Shown in pieces: positions 1-8,951 of a stretch of 64,000 nt of DNA (position 1 is its first letter; each line of letters begins with the position of its first letter). Source of the DNA: Blastococcus sp. TF02A-30 (GTDB lineage: Bacteria > Actinomycetota > Actinomycetes > Mycobacteriales > Geodermatophilaceae); assembly GCF_003319185.1 (NCBI RefSeq), contig NZ_QOHJ01000008.1:164671-228670 (forward strand), written 5' to 3'. The notes under the pieces are model-generated. The model had not been told where the DNA came from and did no database searches. It saw nothing but the letters and a program-made list of their open reading frames with translations. The translations under genes were made by a program, and so were the position numbers.

Positions 1-38
1 GTCCGTGTGCCGCACCCCCGAGCCTGCCGAGGCCCCCC

Positions 39-1130
39 GTGATCGAACTGAACGACGTCCGCAAGGTCTTCCCCGCCCGCCGCGGGGCGGCCGAGGTGAC
101 CGCTGTCGACGGCGTCACCCTCTCGGTGGCCGACGGCGAGTTCGCCGGCGTCGTGGGCCCGAGCGGCTCGGGCAAGAGCACGCTCGCCCGGATGGTGAAC
201 CTGTTGGAGCGGCCGACGTCGGGCAGCGTCGTCGTCGACGGCCAGGTGCTCACCGACCTCGACGACGACGGCGTCCGGCGGGCCCGGCGCACCGTGGGCA
301 TGGTCTTCCAGCACTTCAACCTGCTGGACTCGCGCACCGCCGCGGGCAACGTCGAGCACCCGCTCGAGCTGGCCGGCGTCGGCAAGGCGGAGCGGCGCCG
401 CCGCGTCGCCGAGCTGCTCGACCTGGTCGGCCTCGGCGACCGGCACGCCTCCCGGCCCGCGCAGCTCTCCGGCGGGCAGAAGCAGCGGGTCGCGGTCGCC
501 CGCGCGCTGGCCGCGCGGCCCAAGGTGCTGCTCTGCGACGAGGCCACCAGCGCGCTCGACCCGGCCAGCACCGCCGGCGTGCTCGACCTGCTGCGCCAGG
601 TGCGCGCCGAGCTCGGCCTCACCGTCCTGCTGATCACCCACGAGATGGCCGTCGTCCGCGCCGTGTGCGACAGCGCCGTCCTGCTCGACTCCGGCCGGGT
701 CGTCGACGGCGGGCCGCTGACCGAGGTGCTGTCCCGCCCGCACTCGCCGCTGGCCGCCCAGCTGCTGCCCGCCCCGGTGGTCGCCGGCGCCACCGGCGAC
801 CTCGTCCGTGTCACCGTCACCGAGGCCGCGCCCGAGGGCCGGGTGCTGCGCACCCTGGCCGGTGAGCTCGGGCTGGACGTCGAGGTCGTCGGCGGCTCGG
901 TCGAGACGGTCGCCGGCCGGCGGTTCGGCCGGCTGCTGCTGCAGGTGACCGGCGACGACGGCCGGCTCGACGCCGCGCTGCAGCGGCTGCGCGACGGCGG
1001 CTCGCTGGTCGAGCGCGCGGTCCCGGGTGACGAACCCGAGCCGATCGACGAGCACGACGAACCCGAGACGGGGGAACCGGACCGGCCGGCGGTCCGGAGC
1101 CTCCTCGACGCGCCGGAGGTGCAGCGGTGA
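39..1130 (+). CDS. metN: Methionine ABC importer, ATP-binding protein
   Basis: This is the ATPase that powers uptake of D/L-methionine through MetI. The 363-residue protein has a Walker A motif (GPSGSGKST, about residues 40-48), the signature LSGGQKQR (about 144), a Walker B motif ending in DEATSALD and the H-loop ITHEM. A C-terminal extension (about 255-330) fits the NIL regulatory domain, which in E. coli MetN binds methionine and causes trans-inhibition. The GTG start at 39 is chosen because the protein begins directly with the ABC fold (IELNDVRKVF). Its stop overlaps the metI start by 4 nt, so the two are translationally coupled. Only 38 bases precede it, so any promoter or S-box element lies outside the window. 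The order metN-metI-metQ makes the substrate call strong. Confidence 0.93.
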   Translation: MIELNDVRKVFPARRGAAEVTAVDGVTLSVADGEFAGVVGPSGSGKSTLARMVNLLERPTSGSVVVDGQVLTDLDDDGVRRARRTVGMVFQHFNLLDSRTAAGNVEHPLELAGVGKAERRRRVAELLDLVGLGDRHASRPAQLSGGQKQRVAVARALAARPKVLLCDEATSALDPASTAGVLDLLRQVRAELGLTVLLITHEMAVVRAVCDSAVLLDSGRVVDGGPLTEVLSRPHSPLAAQLLPAPVVAGATGDLVRVTVTEAAPEGRVLRTLAGELGLDVEVVGGSVETVAGRRFGRLLLQVTGDDGRLDAALQRLRDGGSLVERAVPGDEPEPIDEHDEPETGEPDRPAVRSLLDAPEVQR

Positions 1131-1786
1131 ACGACTGGGACCGCATCGCCCCGCAGCTGGCCGAGGCCACGTGGGACACGCTCTACATGGTGGGCGTCAG
1201 CACCGTGCTCACCGTGCTCATCGGCGTCCCGCTCGGCGTGCTGCTCACCGTCACCGCGCCCGGCGCGCTGTCGCCGCAGCCGCTGGTGCACCGCGTCCTC
1301 GGCCTGGTGGTCAACCTGGGCCGCTCGCTGCCGTTCATCATCCTGCTGGTCCTGGTCGCCCCGGTGACCCGCGAGATCGTGGGCACGACCATCGGCTCCA
1401 CGGCCACGATCGTGCCGCTCACCATCGGCGCCGTCCCGTTCCTCGCGCGGCTGGTGGAGACCAGCCTGCGCGAGGTCAGCCCGGGCAAGGTCGAGGCGAC
1501 CCTGGCCATGGGCGGGCGCCGGCGCGACGTCGTCCGCACGGTCCTGCTGCCCGAGGCGCTGCCGTCGCTGGTCGCGGGCGTCACGGTCACCGTCGTCGCC
1601 CTCATCAGCTACTCGGCCATGGCCGGCGCCATCGGCGGCGGCGGCCTCGGCGACTTCGCCATCCGCTACGGCTACCAGCAGTTCCGCACCGACATCACCG
1701 TGGCGACCGTGGTCCTGCTGCTGGTCGTCGTCCAGCTCCTGCAGTGGACCGGCGACCGCTGGTCGCGCCGGCTCGCGCACGCCTGA
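1127..1786 (+). CDS. metI: Methionine ABC importer, permease
   Basis: Integral membrane component of the MetNIQ importer. The 219 residues contain about five hydrophobic helices and the EAA-type loop that docks on MetN (around EATLAMGG, about residue 123), followed by LLPEALPSLV. The length is normal for MetI. It starts with GTG overlapping the metN stop and is followed 39 nt later by metQ. Assignment rests on family sequence and operon context. Confidence 0.92.
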   Translation: MNDWDRIAPQLAEATWDTLYMVGVSTVLTVLIGVPLGVLLTVTAPGALSPQPLVHRVLGLVVNLGRSLPFIILLVLVAPVTREIVGTTIGSTATIVPLTIGAVPFLARLVETSLREVSPGKVEATLAMGGRRRDVVRTVLLPEALPSLVAGVTVTVVALISYSAMAGAIGGGGLGDFAIRYGYQQFRTDITVATVVLLLVVVQLLQWTGDRWSRRLAHA

Positions 1787-1825
1787 ACTCCCCGCACCAC
1801 CCACCCCCGCAAGGAGAACCCCCGC

Positions 1826-2650
1826 ATGCACCGCCCCCGTACGTCCGCCCTCGCCGCCGTCGCCACCGCGTCGCTGCTCGCCCTCACCGCGTGCGGGGGA
1901 GGGGACGCCGAGCTGTCCGGCGCCGACGAGCCGCTGCGGGTCGGCGCCTCGCCGGTGCCGCACGCCGAGATCCTGACCTTCATCGACGAGGAGCTCGCCG
2001 AGGACGCCGGCCTGGACCTCGAGATCGTCGAGTTCACCGACTACGTGCAGCCCAACGTCGCCCTCGACGACGGCTCGCTGGACGCCAACTACTTCCAGAC
2101 CGTGCCCTACCTGGAGGAGCAGGAGGCCAGCGCCGGCTACGACTTCACCCCGCTGGAGCCGGTGCACATCGAGCCGCTGGGCCTGTACTCGAACTCGCTC
2201 ACCGACGTCGCCGACCTGCCCGACGGCGCCACGGTCGCCATCCCGAACGACCCGACCAACGCCGCCCGCGCGCTGCGGCTGCTCGAGGCCAACGAGCTGA
2301 TCACGCTGGCCGACACCGGTGACGCCGCGCCCACGTCGCTCGACATCGAGGGCAACCCGAAGAACCTGGAGATCCAGGAGGTCGAGGCCGCGCAGCTGCC
2401 CCGCTCCCTGCAGGACGTCGACGCCGCGGTCATCAACGGCAACTACGCCATCGACGCCGACCTGTCCCCGGCCGACGACGCGCTGGTGCTCGAGGAGGCC
2501 GAGGGCAACCCGAACGCCAACCTGCTCGTGGTGCGCACCGGTGACGAGGACGACGAGCGGATCCAGCAGCTGGAGGAGCTGCTGCACTCCGAGGAGGTCC
2601 GCCAGTTCATCGAGGACACCTACTCCGGGGCCGTGCTGCCGGCCTTCTGA
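1826..2650 (+). CDS. metQ: Methionine-binding lipoprotein
   Basis: Extracellular substrate-binding lipoprotein (NlpA/MetQ family) delivering methionine to MetI. It has a lipoprotein signal peptide with lipobox LTAC (Cys about residue 23) followed by a Gly/acidic linker. The family features VGASPVPHAEIL near the start of the mature domain and ANYFQTVPYL in the middle are visible. The 274-residue length is typical. A purine-rich ribosome site (AAGGAGAA) precedes the ATG. It is the last gene of the metNIQ operon and is followed by a strong hairpin terminator. Confidence 0.92.
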   Translation: MHRPRTSALAAVATASLLALTACGGGDAELSGADEPLRVGASPVPHAEILTFIDEELAEDAGLDLEIVEFTDYVQPNVALDDGSLDANYFQTVPYLEEQEASAGYDFTPLEPVHIEPLGLYSNSLTDVADLPDGATVAIPNDPTNAARALRLLEANELITLADTGDAAPTSLDIEGNPKNLEIQEVEAAQLPRSLQDVDAAVINGNYAIDADLSPADDALVLEEAEGNPNANLLVVRTGDEDDERIQQLEELLHSEEVRQFIEDTYSGAVLPAF

Positions 2651-2661
2651 CCTGCACCGGC

Positions 2662-2703
2662 GAGCCCGGGCGCGCGGACCGCAGGGTCCGCGTGCCCGGG
2701 CTC
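2662..2703 (+). terminator. Terminator of metNIQ
   Basis: Two 19-base arms (2662-2680 and 2685-2703) pair with a single G-T wobble around a 4-base loop, 11 nt after the metQ stop. No U-tract follows, which is usual in high-GC actinobacteria. It separates metNIQ from the oligopeptide operon. Confidence 0.8.
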
Positions 2704-2844
2704 ACAGCTGCAGTCACGACGTCATAACGGTGTCGGAACAAGATTCCTTGCGTCGTTCACCCCGTGTTAGACCTACATCCTCCATGGCCAGAGGTGGCCG
2801 CCGGGCGCTCGTGCGCCCGATTCTCCGCGAGAACGAGGTAACGG
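2704..2844 (+). promoter_or_regulatory. Leader/promoter region of the oligopeptide ABC operon
   Basis: This 141-nt gap is visibly less GC-rich than its surroundings. It holds TAGACC at 2769-2774 as a possible -10 box, and a small hairpin (arms 2802-2808 and 2813-2819, CGGGCGC/GCGCCCG) in what would be the untranslated leader. A ribosome site (GAGGT, near 2833) sits 7-8 nt before the ATG at 2845. I see no riboswitch pattern that I recognise. Confidence 0.4.
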
Positions 2845-4488
2845 ATGATTTCCGGTCTGAGCAGCCGTCGGCGCATCGCCGCCACGGCGGGCGTCGTGGC
2901 GACGTCCCTGGTGCTCGCCGCCTGCGGTGGCGGCGACGACGAGGGTGACGGCGGCGGCTCCGGCGGTGGTGGCGGCACGCTGACCATCGGCACCACGGAC
3001 AAGATCACCTTCCTCGACCCGGCCGGCTCGTACGACAACGGCTCGTTCGCGGTCATGAACCAGGTGTTCCCCTTCCTGCTGAACACCCCCTACGGCAGCC
3101 CGGACGTCGAGCCGGACATCGCCGAGTCGGCCGAGTTCACCTCGCCGACCCAGTACACGGTCACCCTGAAGCCGGGCCTGAAGTGGGCCAACGGCAACGA
3201 CCTGACCAGCTCCGACGTCAAGTTCACGTTCGACCGCCAGCTGGCGATCGCCGACGAGAACGGCCCGTCGTCGCTGCTCTACAACCTCGACAGCGTCGAG
3301 ACGCCGGACGACACCACGGTCGTGTTCAACCTGAAGAGCGAGAACGACCAGGTCTTCCCGCAGATCCTGTCGAGCCCGGCCGGCCCGATCGTCGACGAGG
3401 ACGTCTTCTCGCCGACCGAGGTCACCCCCGACCAGGAGATCGTCGACGGCAACGCCTTCCACGGCCCCTACGTCATCACCGGCTACGACCAGAACAACCT
3501 GGTCTCCTACGAGGCCTACCCGGACTACCAGGGCCTCCTGGGCGCGCCGAAGACCGAGCAGGTCAACGTCAAGTACTACGCCGAGGCCTCGAACCTGAAG
3601 CTGGACATCCAGCAGGGCAACATCGACGTCGCGTGGCGCAGCCTGACCGCGACCGACATCGAGGACCTGCGCGGCAACGACGACGTCCAGGTCGTCGACG
3701 GCCCCGGCGGCGAGATCCGCTACATGGTCTTCAACTTCAACACCCAGCCGTTCGGCGCCACCACCCCCGAGGCCGACCCGGCCAAGGCCCAGGCGGTCCG
3801 CCAGGCGATGGCCGACCTGCTCGACCGCGAGGAGATCGCCGAGCAGGTCTACAAGGGCACCTACACCCCGCTGTACTCCCACGTCCCCGAGGGCCTGACC
3901 GGCGCAGTCGAGCCGCTCATGGAGAAGTACGGCGACGGCAGCGGTGGCCCCGACGCGGACAAGGCCGCCCAGCGGCTCGAGGCCGCGGGCGTCGCCACCC
4001 CGGTGCAGATCAACCTGCAGTACTCGAACGACCACTACGGCCCGTCCTCGGCCGACGAGTACGCCCTGATCAAGGACCAGCTGGAGTCCAGCGGCCTGTT
4101 CACGGTGGAGCTGCAGACCACGGAGTGGACCCAGTACTCCGAGCAGCGCACCGCGGACGCCTACCCCGTGTACCAGCTCGGCTGGTTCCCGGACTACTCG
4201 GACGCCGACAACTACCTGACGCCGTTCTTCCTCACGGAGAACTTCCTCAGCAACCACTACGAGAACCAGCAGGTCAACGACCTGATCCTGCAGCAGGCGA
4301 CCACGGCCGACCCGGCCGCGCGCCAGGCCCTGATCGAGCAGATCCAGGACCTGGAGGCCGACGACCTGTCGACCCTGCCGTACCTGCAGGGCGCTCAGGT
4401 GGCGGTCGTCGGCTCCGGCGTCGAGGGCACGGAGGACACGCTCGACGCGTCCTTCAAGTTCCGCTACGGGGCCCTGAGCAAGGGCTGA
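2845..4488 (+). CDS. Peptide-type ABC transporter substrate-binding lipoprotein
   Basis: Extracellular solute-binding protein of family 5 (DppA/OppA type), anchored as a lipoprotein. The signal peptide carries an Arg-rich n-region, a hydrophobic stretch and lipobox LAAC (Cys about residue 27), followed by a Gly/Asp linker. The 547-residue length and conserved family stretches (for example VTLKPGLKWANG, about residue 110) match SBP_bac_5. The substrate cannot be read from sequence: dipeptides, oligopeptides or another nickel/peptide-class ligand are possible. It leads an operon with two permeases and a fused ATPase. A hairpin follows the gene and could raise its expression relative to the membrane genes. 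Confidence 0.9.
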   Translation: MISGLSSRRRIAATAGVVATSLVLAACGGGDDEGDGGGSGGGGGTLTIGTTDKITFLDPAGSYDNGSFAVMNQVFPFLLNTPYGSPDVEPDIAESAEFTSPTQYTVTLKPGLKWANGNDLTSSDVKFTFDRQLAIADENGPSSLLYNLDSVETPDDTTVVFNLKSENDQVFPQILSSPAGPIVDEDVFSPTEVTPDQEIVDGNAFHGPYVITGYDQNNLVSYEAYPDYQGLLGAPKTEQVNVKYYAEASNLKLDIQQGNIDVAWRSLTATDIEDLRGNDDVQVVDGPGGEIRYMVFNFNTQPFGATTPEADPAKAQAVRQAMADLLDREEIAEQVYKGTYTPLYSHVPEGLTGAVEPLMEKYGDGSGGPDADKAAQRLEAAGVATPVQINLQYSNDHYGPSSADEYALIKDQLESSGLFTVELQTTEWTQYSEQRTADAYPVYQLGWFPDYSDADNYLTPFFLTENFLSNHYENQQVNDLILQQATTADPAARQALIEQIQDLEADDLSTLPYLQGAQVAVVGSGVEGTEDTLDASFKFRYGALSKG

Positions 4489-4520
4489 TCCCAGCCCCTG
4501 GGACACTGAAGGCACCACGG

Positions 4521-4555
4521 CCCCGGGTGATCCGCCGCGTGCGGGTCGCCCGGGG
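4521..4555 (+). terminator. Intra-operon hairpin after the binding-protein gene
   Basis: An imperfect stem (CCCCGGGTGATCC at 4521-4533 against GGTCGCCCGGGG at 4544-4555, one bulge) lies in the 100-nt gap before the first permease. Partial termination or mRNA end protection here would give excess binding protein, a common arrangement in ABC importers. This is inference from position. Confidence 0.45.
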
Positions 4556-4591
4556 TCGCCTGTGCAGGCACCAGTTCGACGAGTGGGAGCG

Positions 4592-5695
4592 ATGACCACG
4601 ACCACCACCGAGCTCACCGGCGGCGGGGCCGCCCCGGACGCCGCACCCGCTGCGGCGTCGCGGCGCCGCAGCGGCGGTGGGCTGGGCAGCTACCTGCTGA
4701 TCAGGTTCCTGCTGATCTTCCCCACCGTCTTCATCCTGGTGACGACGGTCTTCGTGCTCATGCGCCTGACCGGTGACCCGATCACCGCCGCGCAGGGCGG
4801 CCGGCTGCCGGCCGAGGAGCTGGCCCGGCGGATCGCCGAGGCCGGCTACGACCGGCCGATCCTGGTCCAGTACTGGGAGTACCTCACGCAGATCGTGCGG
4901 GGCGACTTCGGGACGGCGATCAGCGACGGCCGCGAGGTCACCGACATGCTGACCACGTTCGGCGCGGCCACCCTCGAGCTGGCCTTCTACTCGCTGATCG
5001 TCGCCTTCGTCGTCGGCATCCCGCTCGGCCGGCTCGCCGCCTACCTGCGCGACCGCTGGCCCGACGCCGTCCTCCGCGTGTTCGCGATCCTCTGCTACGC
5101 CACCCCCGTCTTCTTCGCGGGTCTGCTGCTCAAGCTGGTGTTCGCGGTGAACCTCGGCTGGCTGCCCGTCGCCGGCCGGGCCTCCACCGGCGCGGAGATC
5201 CAGCTCCAGTCGCTCGAGGGCCGCACCGGCATCTACCTGATCGACGCGATCAGGCTCGGCGACGGCGAGGTGATCCAGGACGTGCTGGAGCACGCCGTCC
5301 TCCCGGCCATCGCGCTGGGCCTGCTCACCGCCGGCGTCTTCCTCCGGCTGGTGCGCACCAACGTCATCGGCACCCTCGGCAGCGGTTATGTGGAGGCCGC
5401 CCGGTCCCGGGGGGTCAGCGAGCGGCGGCTGCTGCGCAAGCACGCCTACCGGCCGGCGCTCATCCCGATCGTCACCGTCATCGGCCTGCAGATCGCGCTG
5501 CTGCTCGGCGGCGCCGTGCTCACCGAGACCACCTTCGAGTGGAAGGGCCTGGGCTTCCAGCTGGTCGAGTACCTGCAGGCCCGCGACTTCGTCGCCGTCC
5601 AGGGCATCGTCGTCCTGGCCGCCGTCATCGTGGCGATCGTCAACTTCGTCGTCGACGTCATCGCCGCGCTCATCGACCCCCGGGTGAGGTACTGA
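4592..5695 (+). CDS. Peptide-type ABC transporter permease, DppB class
   Basis: Inner-membrane permease of the binding-protein-dependent family (367 residues). An N-terminal Ala/Pro/Ser-rich cytoplasmic tail is followed by a first helix (FLLIFPTVFILVTTVFVLM), a large extracellular segment and five further helices. The cytoplasmic EAA loop is visible (YVEAARSRGVSERRLLRKHA). The ATG at 4592 is preferred over an upstream in-frame GTG at 4562, because GGGAG sits 5 nt before it and the upstream codons lie in the hairpin region. The next permease begins 1 nt after its stop. Confidence 0.88.
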   Translation: MTTTTTELTGGGAAPDAAPAAASRRRSGGGLGSYLLIRFLLIFPTVFILVTTVFVLMRLTGDPITAAQGGRLPAEELARRIAEAGYDRPILVQYWEYLTQIVRGDFGTAISDGREVTDMLTTFGAATLELAFYSLIVAFVVGIPLGRLAAYLRDRWPDAVLRVFAILCYATPVFFAGLLLKLVFAVNLGWLPVAGRASTGAEIQLQSLEGRTGIYLIDAIRLGDGEVIQDVLEHAVLPAIALGLLTAGVFLRLVRTNVIGTLGSGYVEAARSRGVSERRLLRKHAYRPALIPIVTVIGLQIALLLGGAVLTETTFEWKGLGFQLVEYLQARDFVAVQGIVVLAAVIVAIVNFVVDVIAALIDPRVRY

Positions 5696-5696
5696 G

Positions 5697-6761
5697 ATGG
5701 CCACCGCTGCCAGCACCGTCGAGACGGCGGCCGACGTCCCCGCCGCCGGCCGCCGGCCCCGCGGGTGGCGCGGCCTCCCGGTGGTCCGCCAGCTGCGGCA
5801 GAGCGTCGGGCTCCAGCGCGGCATGCTCGTCGCCGGTCTGGTGCTCACCGGGATCTTCCTGCTGACCGCGATCTTCGCGCCGCTGCTGGCGCCCTACGAG
5901 TACAACCAGCTGCGCGACCCGTCCGGCCCCTTCGGCGCCCAGCAGGAGCCGTCGTCGGCGCACTGGCTCGGGACGACGGTCGGCGGCTACGACGTGTTCT
6001 CCCGCGTCATCTGGGGCACGCGCACCGCGCTGCTGGTCATCGTGGCCGCGGTGCTCATGTCGATCGTCATCGGCGTGCTGCTCGGCCTGGTCGCCGGGTA
6101 CTTCGGCGGCTGGCTGGACCGGGTCCTCGTCGTGGTGGCCGACGCCATCTACGCCTTCCCGTCGCTGCTGCTGGCGATCGTCGTCGGCATCGTGCTCAAC
6201 GGCGGTGAGTCCAGCCTGCGCGGCGGCATCATGGCCGCGGCCATCTCGATCACCGTCGTCTTCGTGCCGCAGTACCTACGGGTGGTGCGGGCGGAGACGG
6301 TGCGGATCAAGGCCGAGGCCTACGTCGAGTCCGCCCGCGTCATCGGCGCCTCGCACTGGCGGATCATGTCGCGGCACGTCTTCCGCAACGCCACCCGGAC
6401 CCTGCCGCTGATCCTCACGCTCAACGCCTCCGAGGCGATCCTCACGCTGGCCGGACTGGGCTTCCTGGGCTTCGGCATCGAGCCGACGGCGGCCGCCGAG
6501 TGGGGCTACGACCTGCAGAAGTCGCTGTCCGACGTGACCAGCGGCATCTGGTGGACCTCGCTGTTCCCCGGCCTGGCCATCGTGCTCGTCGTCCTCGGGC
6601 TGACCCTGGTCGGCGAGAGCCTCAACGACCTGGCCGACCCGCGGCTGCGCACCCGGCGGCGCGGCCCGGCCACGCCCGCCGACGTCGCCGAGACCTCGGT
6701 GATGCCGGGCGCCTACGCCGCGGACACCCTGTACGTGGACCAGAAGGGGTCCGAGCTGTGA
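5697..6761 (+). CDS. Peptide-type ABC transporter permease, DppC class
   Basis: Second permease (354 residues) pairing with the upstream DppB-like subunit. It has the DppC/OppC layout: a cytoplasmic N-terminus, a first helix (MLVAGLVLTGIFLLTAIFAPLL), an extracellular segment with the family motif HWLGTT, and further helices. The EAA loop is around YVESARVIGASHWRIM. The gene starts 1 nt after the previous stop and its own stop overlaps the ATPase start, so the three are co-translated. Confidence 0.88.
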   Translation: MATAASTVETAADVPAAGRRPRGWRGLPVVRQLRQSVGLQRGMLVAGLVLTGIFLLTAIFAPLLAPYEYNQLRDPSGPFGAQQEPSSAHWLGTTVGGYDVFSRVIWGTRTALLVIVAAVLMSIVIGVLLGLVAGYFGGWLDRVLVVVADAIYAFPSLLLAIVVGIVLNGGESSLRGGIMAAAISITVVFVPQYLRVVRAETVRIKAEAYVESARVIGASHWRIMSRHVFRNATRTLPLILTLNASEAILTLAGLGFLGFGIEPTAAAEWGYDLQKSLSDVTSGIWWTSLFPGLAIVLVVLGLTLVGESLNDLADPRLRTRRRGPATPADVAETSVMPGAYAADTLYVDQKGSEL

Positions 6762-8455
6762 CCACCACCCCCGCCCGTGACGTCGTCGACATCGAGAACC
6801 TGTCGGTCACCTTCGCCACCGACGCCGGCGACGTCGCCGCCGTCCAGGACGTCAGCCTGGCCGTGACCGCCGGCGAGGTGCTGGCGATCGTGGGGGAGAG
6901 CGGCAGCGGCAAGACCGTCACCGCCCGCAGCATCCTGGGGCTGCTGCCCGAGACCGCGCTGACCCGCGGCGCGATCATGCTGACCAGCAAGGACGGCGGC
7001 AGCACCTCCGACGTCGTCACGCTCTCCCGCCGCGACCTGGGCCAGGTGCGCGGCCGCGACGCCGCCATGGTGTTCCAGGAGCCCTCCACCGCCCTGAACC
7101 CGGTGTTCCCGGTGGGCTGGCAGATCGCCGAGGGGCTGCGCGCCCACGGCGGTCTTTCCAAGAAGGAGGCGCGGGCCAAGGCGGTCGACGTGCTGCGCCG
7201 GGTCGGCATCCCCGACCCCGAGGTGCGCGTCGACCACTACCCGCACCAGTTCTCCGGCGGCCAGAAGCAGCGCATCGTCATCGCCCAGGCGCTGGCGCTC
7301 GACCCCGGCGTGATCATCGCCGACGAGCCGACGACGGCGCTCGACGTCACCGTCCAGGCCGAGATCCTCGACCTGCTGCGCCGCTGCCGCGACGAGTTCG
7401 GCGCCGCGATCGTGCTGATCACGCACAACATGGGCGTCGTCGCCGACCTCGCCGACCGGGTCGCGGTCATGTACCAGGGCCGGATCGTGGAGCAGGCCGA
7501 CGTCCGCACGCTGTTCTCCGCCCCGCAGGACGAGTACACGCGGCAGCTGCTGGGCTCGGTGCCGCGGCTCGGCGAGGGCCGTGCCCGCACCGCCGAGCGG
7601 GCCGCCGCCCGGCCGGCCGGCTGGGCCGCGGCGACCCCGGTGGTGGAGGCCCGCGACCTGCGGATCGTCTACCCGGGGCGGCTGCGCCAGCCGGACTTCG
7701 TCGCCGTGAAGGGCGTCTCGTTCAGCATCCGCCCCGGCGAGGTGCTGGGCCTGGTCGGCGAGAGCGGCAGCGGCAAGACCACGATCGGCCGGGCGATCGC
7801 CGGGCTGACCAAGGTCACCGGCGGCTCGCTGCAGGTGCACGGCGTGGAGATGAACGGGGTCAAGGAGCGCCGGTTCCGGCCGGTCCGCGAGCGGATCGGG
7901 TTCGTCTTCCAGGACCCGGCGTCCAGCTTCAACCCGCTGCTCACCATCGCCGACGCCGTCGCCGAGCCGCTGGTCGTGCACGGGCGGGCGAAGAACCCGC
8001 ACGAGGCCCGCGGCCGGGTCGACGAGCTGCTCGAGGCGGTGCAGCTGCCGAAGAGCTTCGGCGACCGCTTCCCGCACGAGCTCTCCGGCGGTCAGCGGCA
8101 GCGGGCCAGCCTCGCCCGCGCGATCGCGCTGGACCCCGAGCTGCTGATCGCCGACGAGCCCACCTCGGCGCTCGACGTCTCGGTGCAGAAGCGGGTGCTG
8201 GAGCTGTTCGACGAGCTGCAGCGCGAGCTGGGATTCGCCTGCCTGTTCATCAGCCACGACCTCGCCGTCGTCGATCTGCTGGCCGACCGGATCGCGGTGC
8301 TCTACAAGGGCGAGCTGGTCGAGGAGGGCACGGGGGAGCAGGTGCTCGGCGCGCCGCAGCACCCCTACACGCAGCGGCTGCTGGCCTCGCTGCCCGTGCC
8401 GGACCCCGACGCCCAGGCCCTCCGCCGCACCGAGTGGAACCGCCTCCGCTCGTAG
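6758..8455 (+). CDS. Double-cassette ABC ATPase of the peptide transporter (DppD-DppF fusion)
   Basis: One polypeptide (565 residues) supplies both nucleotide-binding domains that are separate DppD and DppF proteins in many bacteria. Cassette 1 has Walker A GESGSGKT (about residue 46), signature FSGGQKQR (about 165) and a Walker B ending DEPTTALD. Cassette 2 repeats GESGSGKT (about 334), LSGGQRQR (about 441) and DEPTSALD. Each cassette ends in the family C-terminal region that contacts the permeases (PYTQRLLAS in the second). The GTG at 6758 overlaps the preceding stop (GTGA). Longer in-frame readings upstream would run through the permease gene. The fused form resembles YejF/GsiA-type proteins. 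The gene ends 7 nt from the convergent Rieske gene, with no terminator between them. Confidence 0.92.
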   Translation: MTTTPARDVVDIENLSVTFATDAGDVAAVQDVSLAVTAGEVLAIVGESGSGKTVTARSILGLLPETALTRGAIMLTSKDGGSTSDVVTLSRRDLGQVRGRDAAMVFQEPSTALNPVFPVGWQIAEGLRAHGGLSKKEARAKAVDVLRRVGIPDPEVRVDHYPHQFSGGQKQRIVIAQALALDPGVIIADEPTTALDVTVQAEILDLLRRCRDEFGAAIVLITHNMGVVADLADRVAVMYQGRIVEQADVRTLFSAPQDEYTRQLLGSVPRLGEGRARTAERAAARPAGWAAATPVVEARDLRIVYPGRLRQPDFVAVKGVSFSIRPGEVLGLVGESGSGKTTIGRAIAGLTKVTGGSLQVHGVEMNGVKERRFRPVRERIGFVFQDPASSFNPLLTIADAVAEPLVVHGRAKNPHEARGRVDELLEAVQLPKSFGDRFPHELSGGQRQRASLARAIALDPELLIADEPTSALDVSVQKRVLELFDELQRELGFACLFISHDLAVVDLLADRIAVLYKGELVEEGTGEQVLGAPQHPYTQRLLASLPVPDPDAQALRRTEWNRLRS

Positions 8456-8462
8456 CCCGCCC

Positions 8463-8837
8463 CTACTCGAGGACGACGTCGTCGCCGCGGCGCACGGCCC
8501 GGCGGACCCGCAGCCTGGCGATCCTCCCGGCCGCGGCGACGAGCTCGGTGTAGCCCGGCGTCGGCCCGTGGTAGCCGAGGAAGCCGCGCGGCCCCTCGAC
8601 CATCTCGCCGGTGCGCACGTCGTAGCGGCTCTGGTGCCAGGGGCAGACCAGGCAGCCGTCGTCGTCGACCGTGCCCTGCGACAGGTCGGCGAGCTGGTGC
8701 CGGCACAGCCGGGAGACGGCGAAGTAGCGGTCGCGCCCGTCCGGGCCGGGGCCGCGGTTGCCCACCGCCCAGTCGCCGACGCGGCGCACCGTCCCCGGCG
8801 GCAGGTCGGCGGCGGGGATCCGGTCGGGCTCGGTCAC
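8463..8837 (-). CDS. Small Rieske [2Fe-2S] protein
   Basis: A 124-residue single-domain Rieske ferredoxin-like protein. The cluster ligands are visible as C45-x-H47 (CRH) and C65-x2-H68 (CPWH). The start GTG at 8837 is supported by GAGGAGC upstream; the reading frame stays open far upstream, but those residues have no Rieske character. Such stand-alone proteins carry electrons to oxygenases or reductases, but no oxygenase gene is adjacent, so the partner is unknown. It is transcribed towards the peptide-transporter operon and divergently from the TPM-domain gene. Confidence 0.82.
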   Translation of the reverse strand: MTEPDRIPAADLPPGTVRRVGDWAVGNRGPGPDGRDRYFAVSRLCRHQLADLSQGTVDDDGCLVCPWHQSRYDVRTGEMVEGPRGFLGYHGPTPGYTELVAAAGRIARLRVRRAVRRGDDVVLE

Positions 8838-8951
8838 GGGCGCTCCTCGTGGTGGGGTGGTCGGCCGCCGCTTACCCACAGCGGCCGGGCCGGACGCCTG
8901 CCCGCGTCGGTACTGTCGGATCCCCGTACCGATCTGCTCCCGGAGGTGGCC
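8838..8951. promoter_or_regulatory. Divergent promoter region, Rieske / TPM-domain genes
   Basis: A 114-nt region between divergent genes. TACTGT at 8911-8916 is a plausible -10 box for the rightward gene, giving a leader of about 30 nt with the ribosome site GGAGG at 8942-8946. An inverted repeat (CGGTAC 8908-8913, GTACCG 8926-8931) surrounds the expected start site. No clear -10 for the Rieske gene could be picked. Confidence 0.35.

Noticed and set aside
1..38. S-box/SAM riboswitch or promoter for metN
   Set aside because: Only 38 bases are available before metN and they show no riboswitch features.
2784..2948. Small ORF starting at 2784 before the binding-protein gene
   Set aside because: It overlaps the lipoprotein start in another frame, lacks a ribosome site and has Arg-rich shadow composition.
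4562..4591. Longer start (GTG 4562) for the first peptide permease
   Set aside because: These codons lie next to the intra-operon hairpin and have no ribosome site; ATG 4592 has GGGAG at proper spacing.
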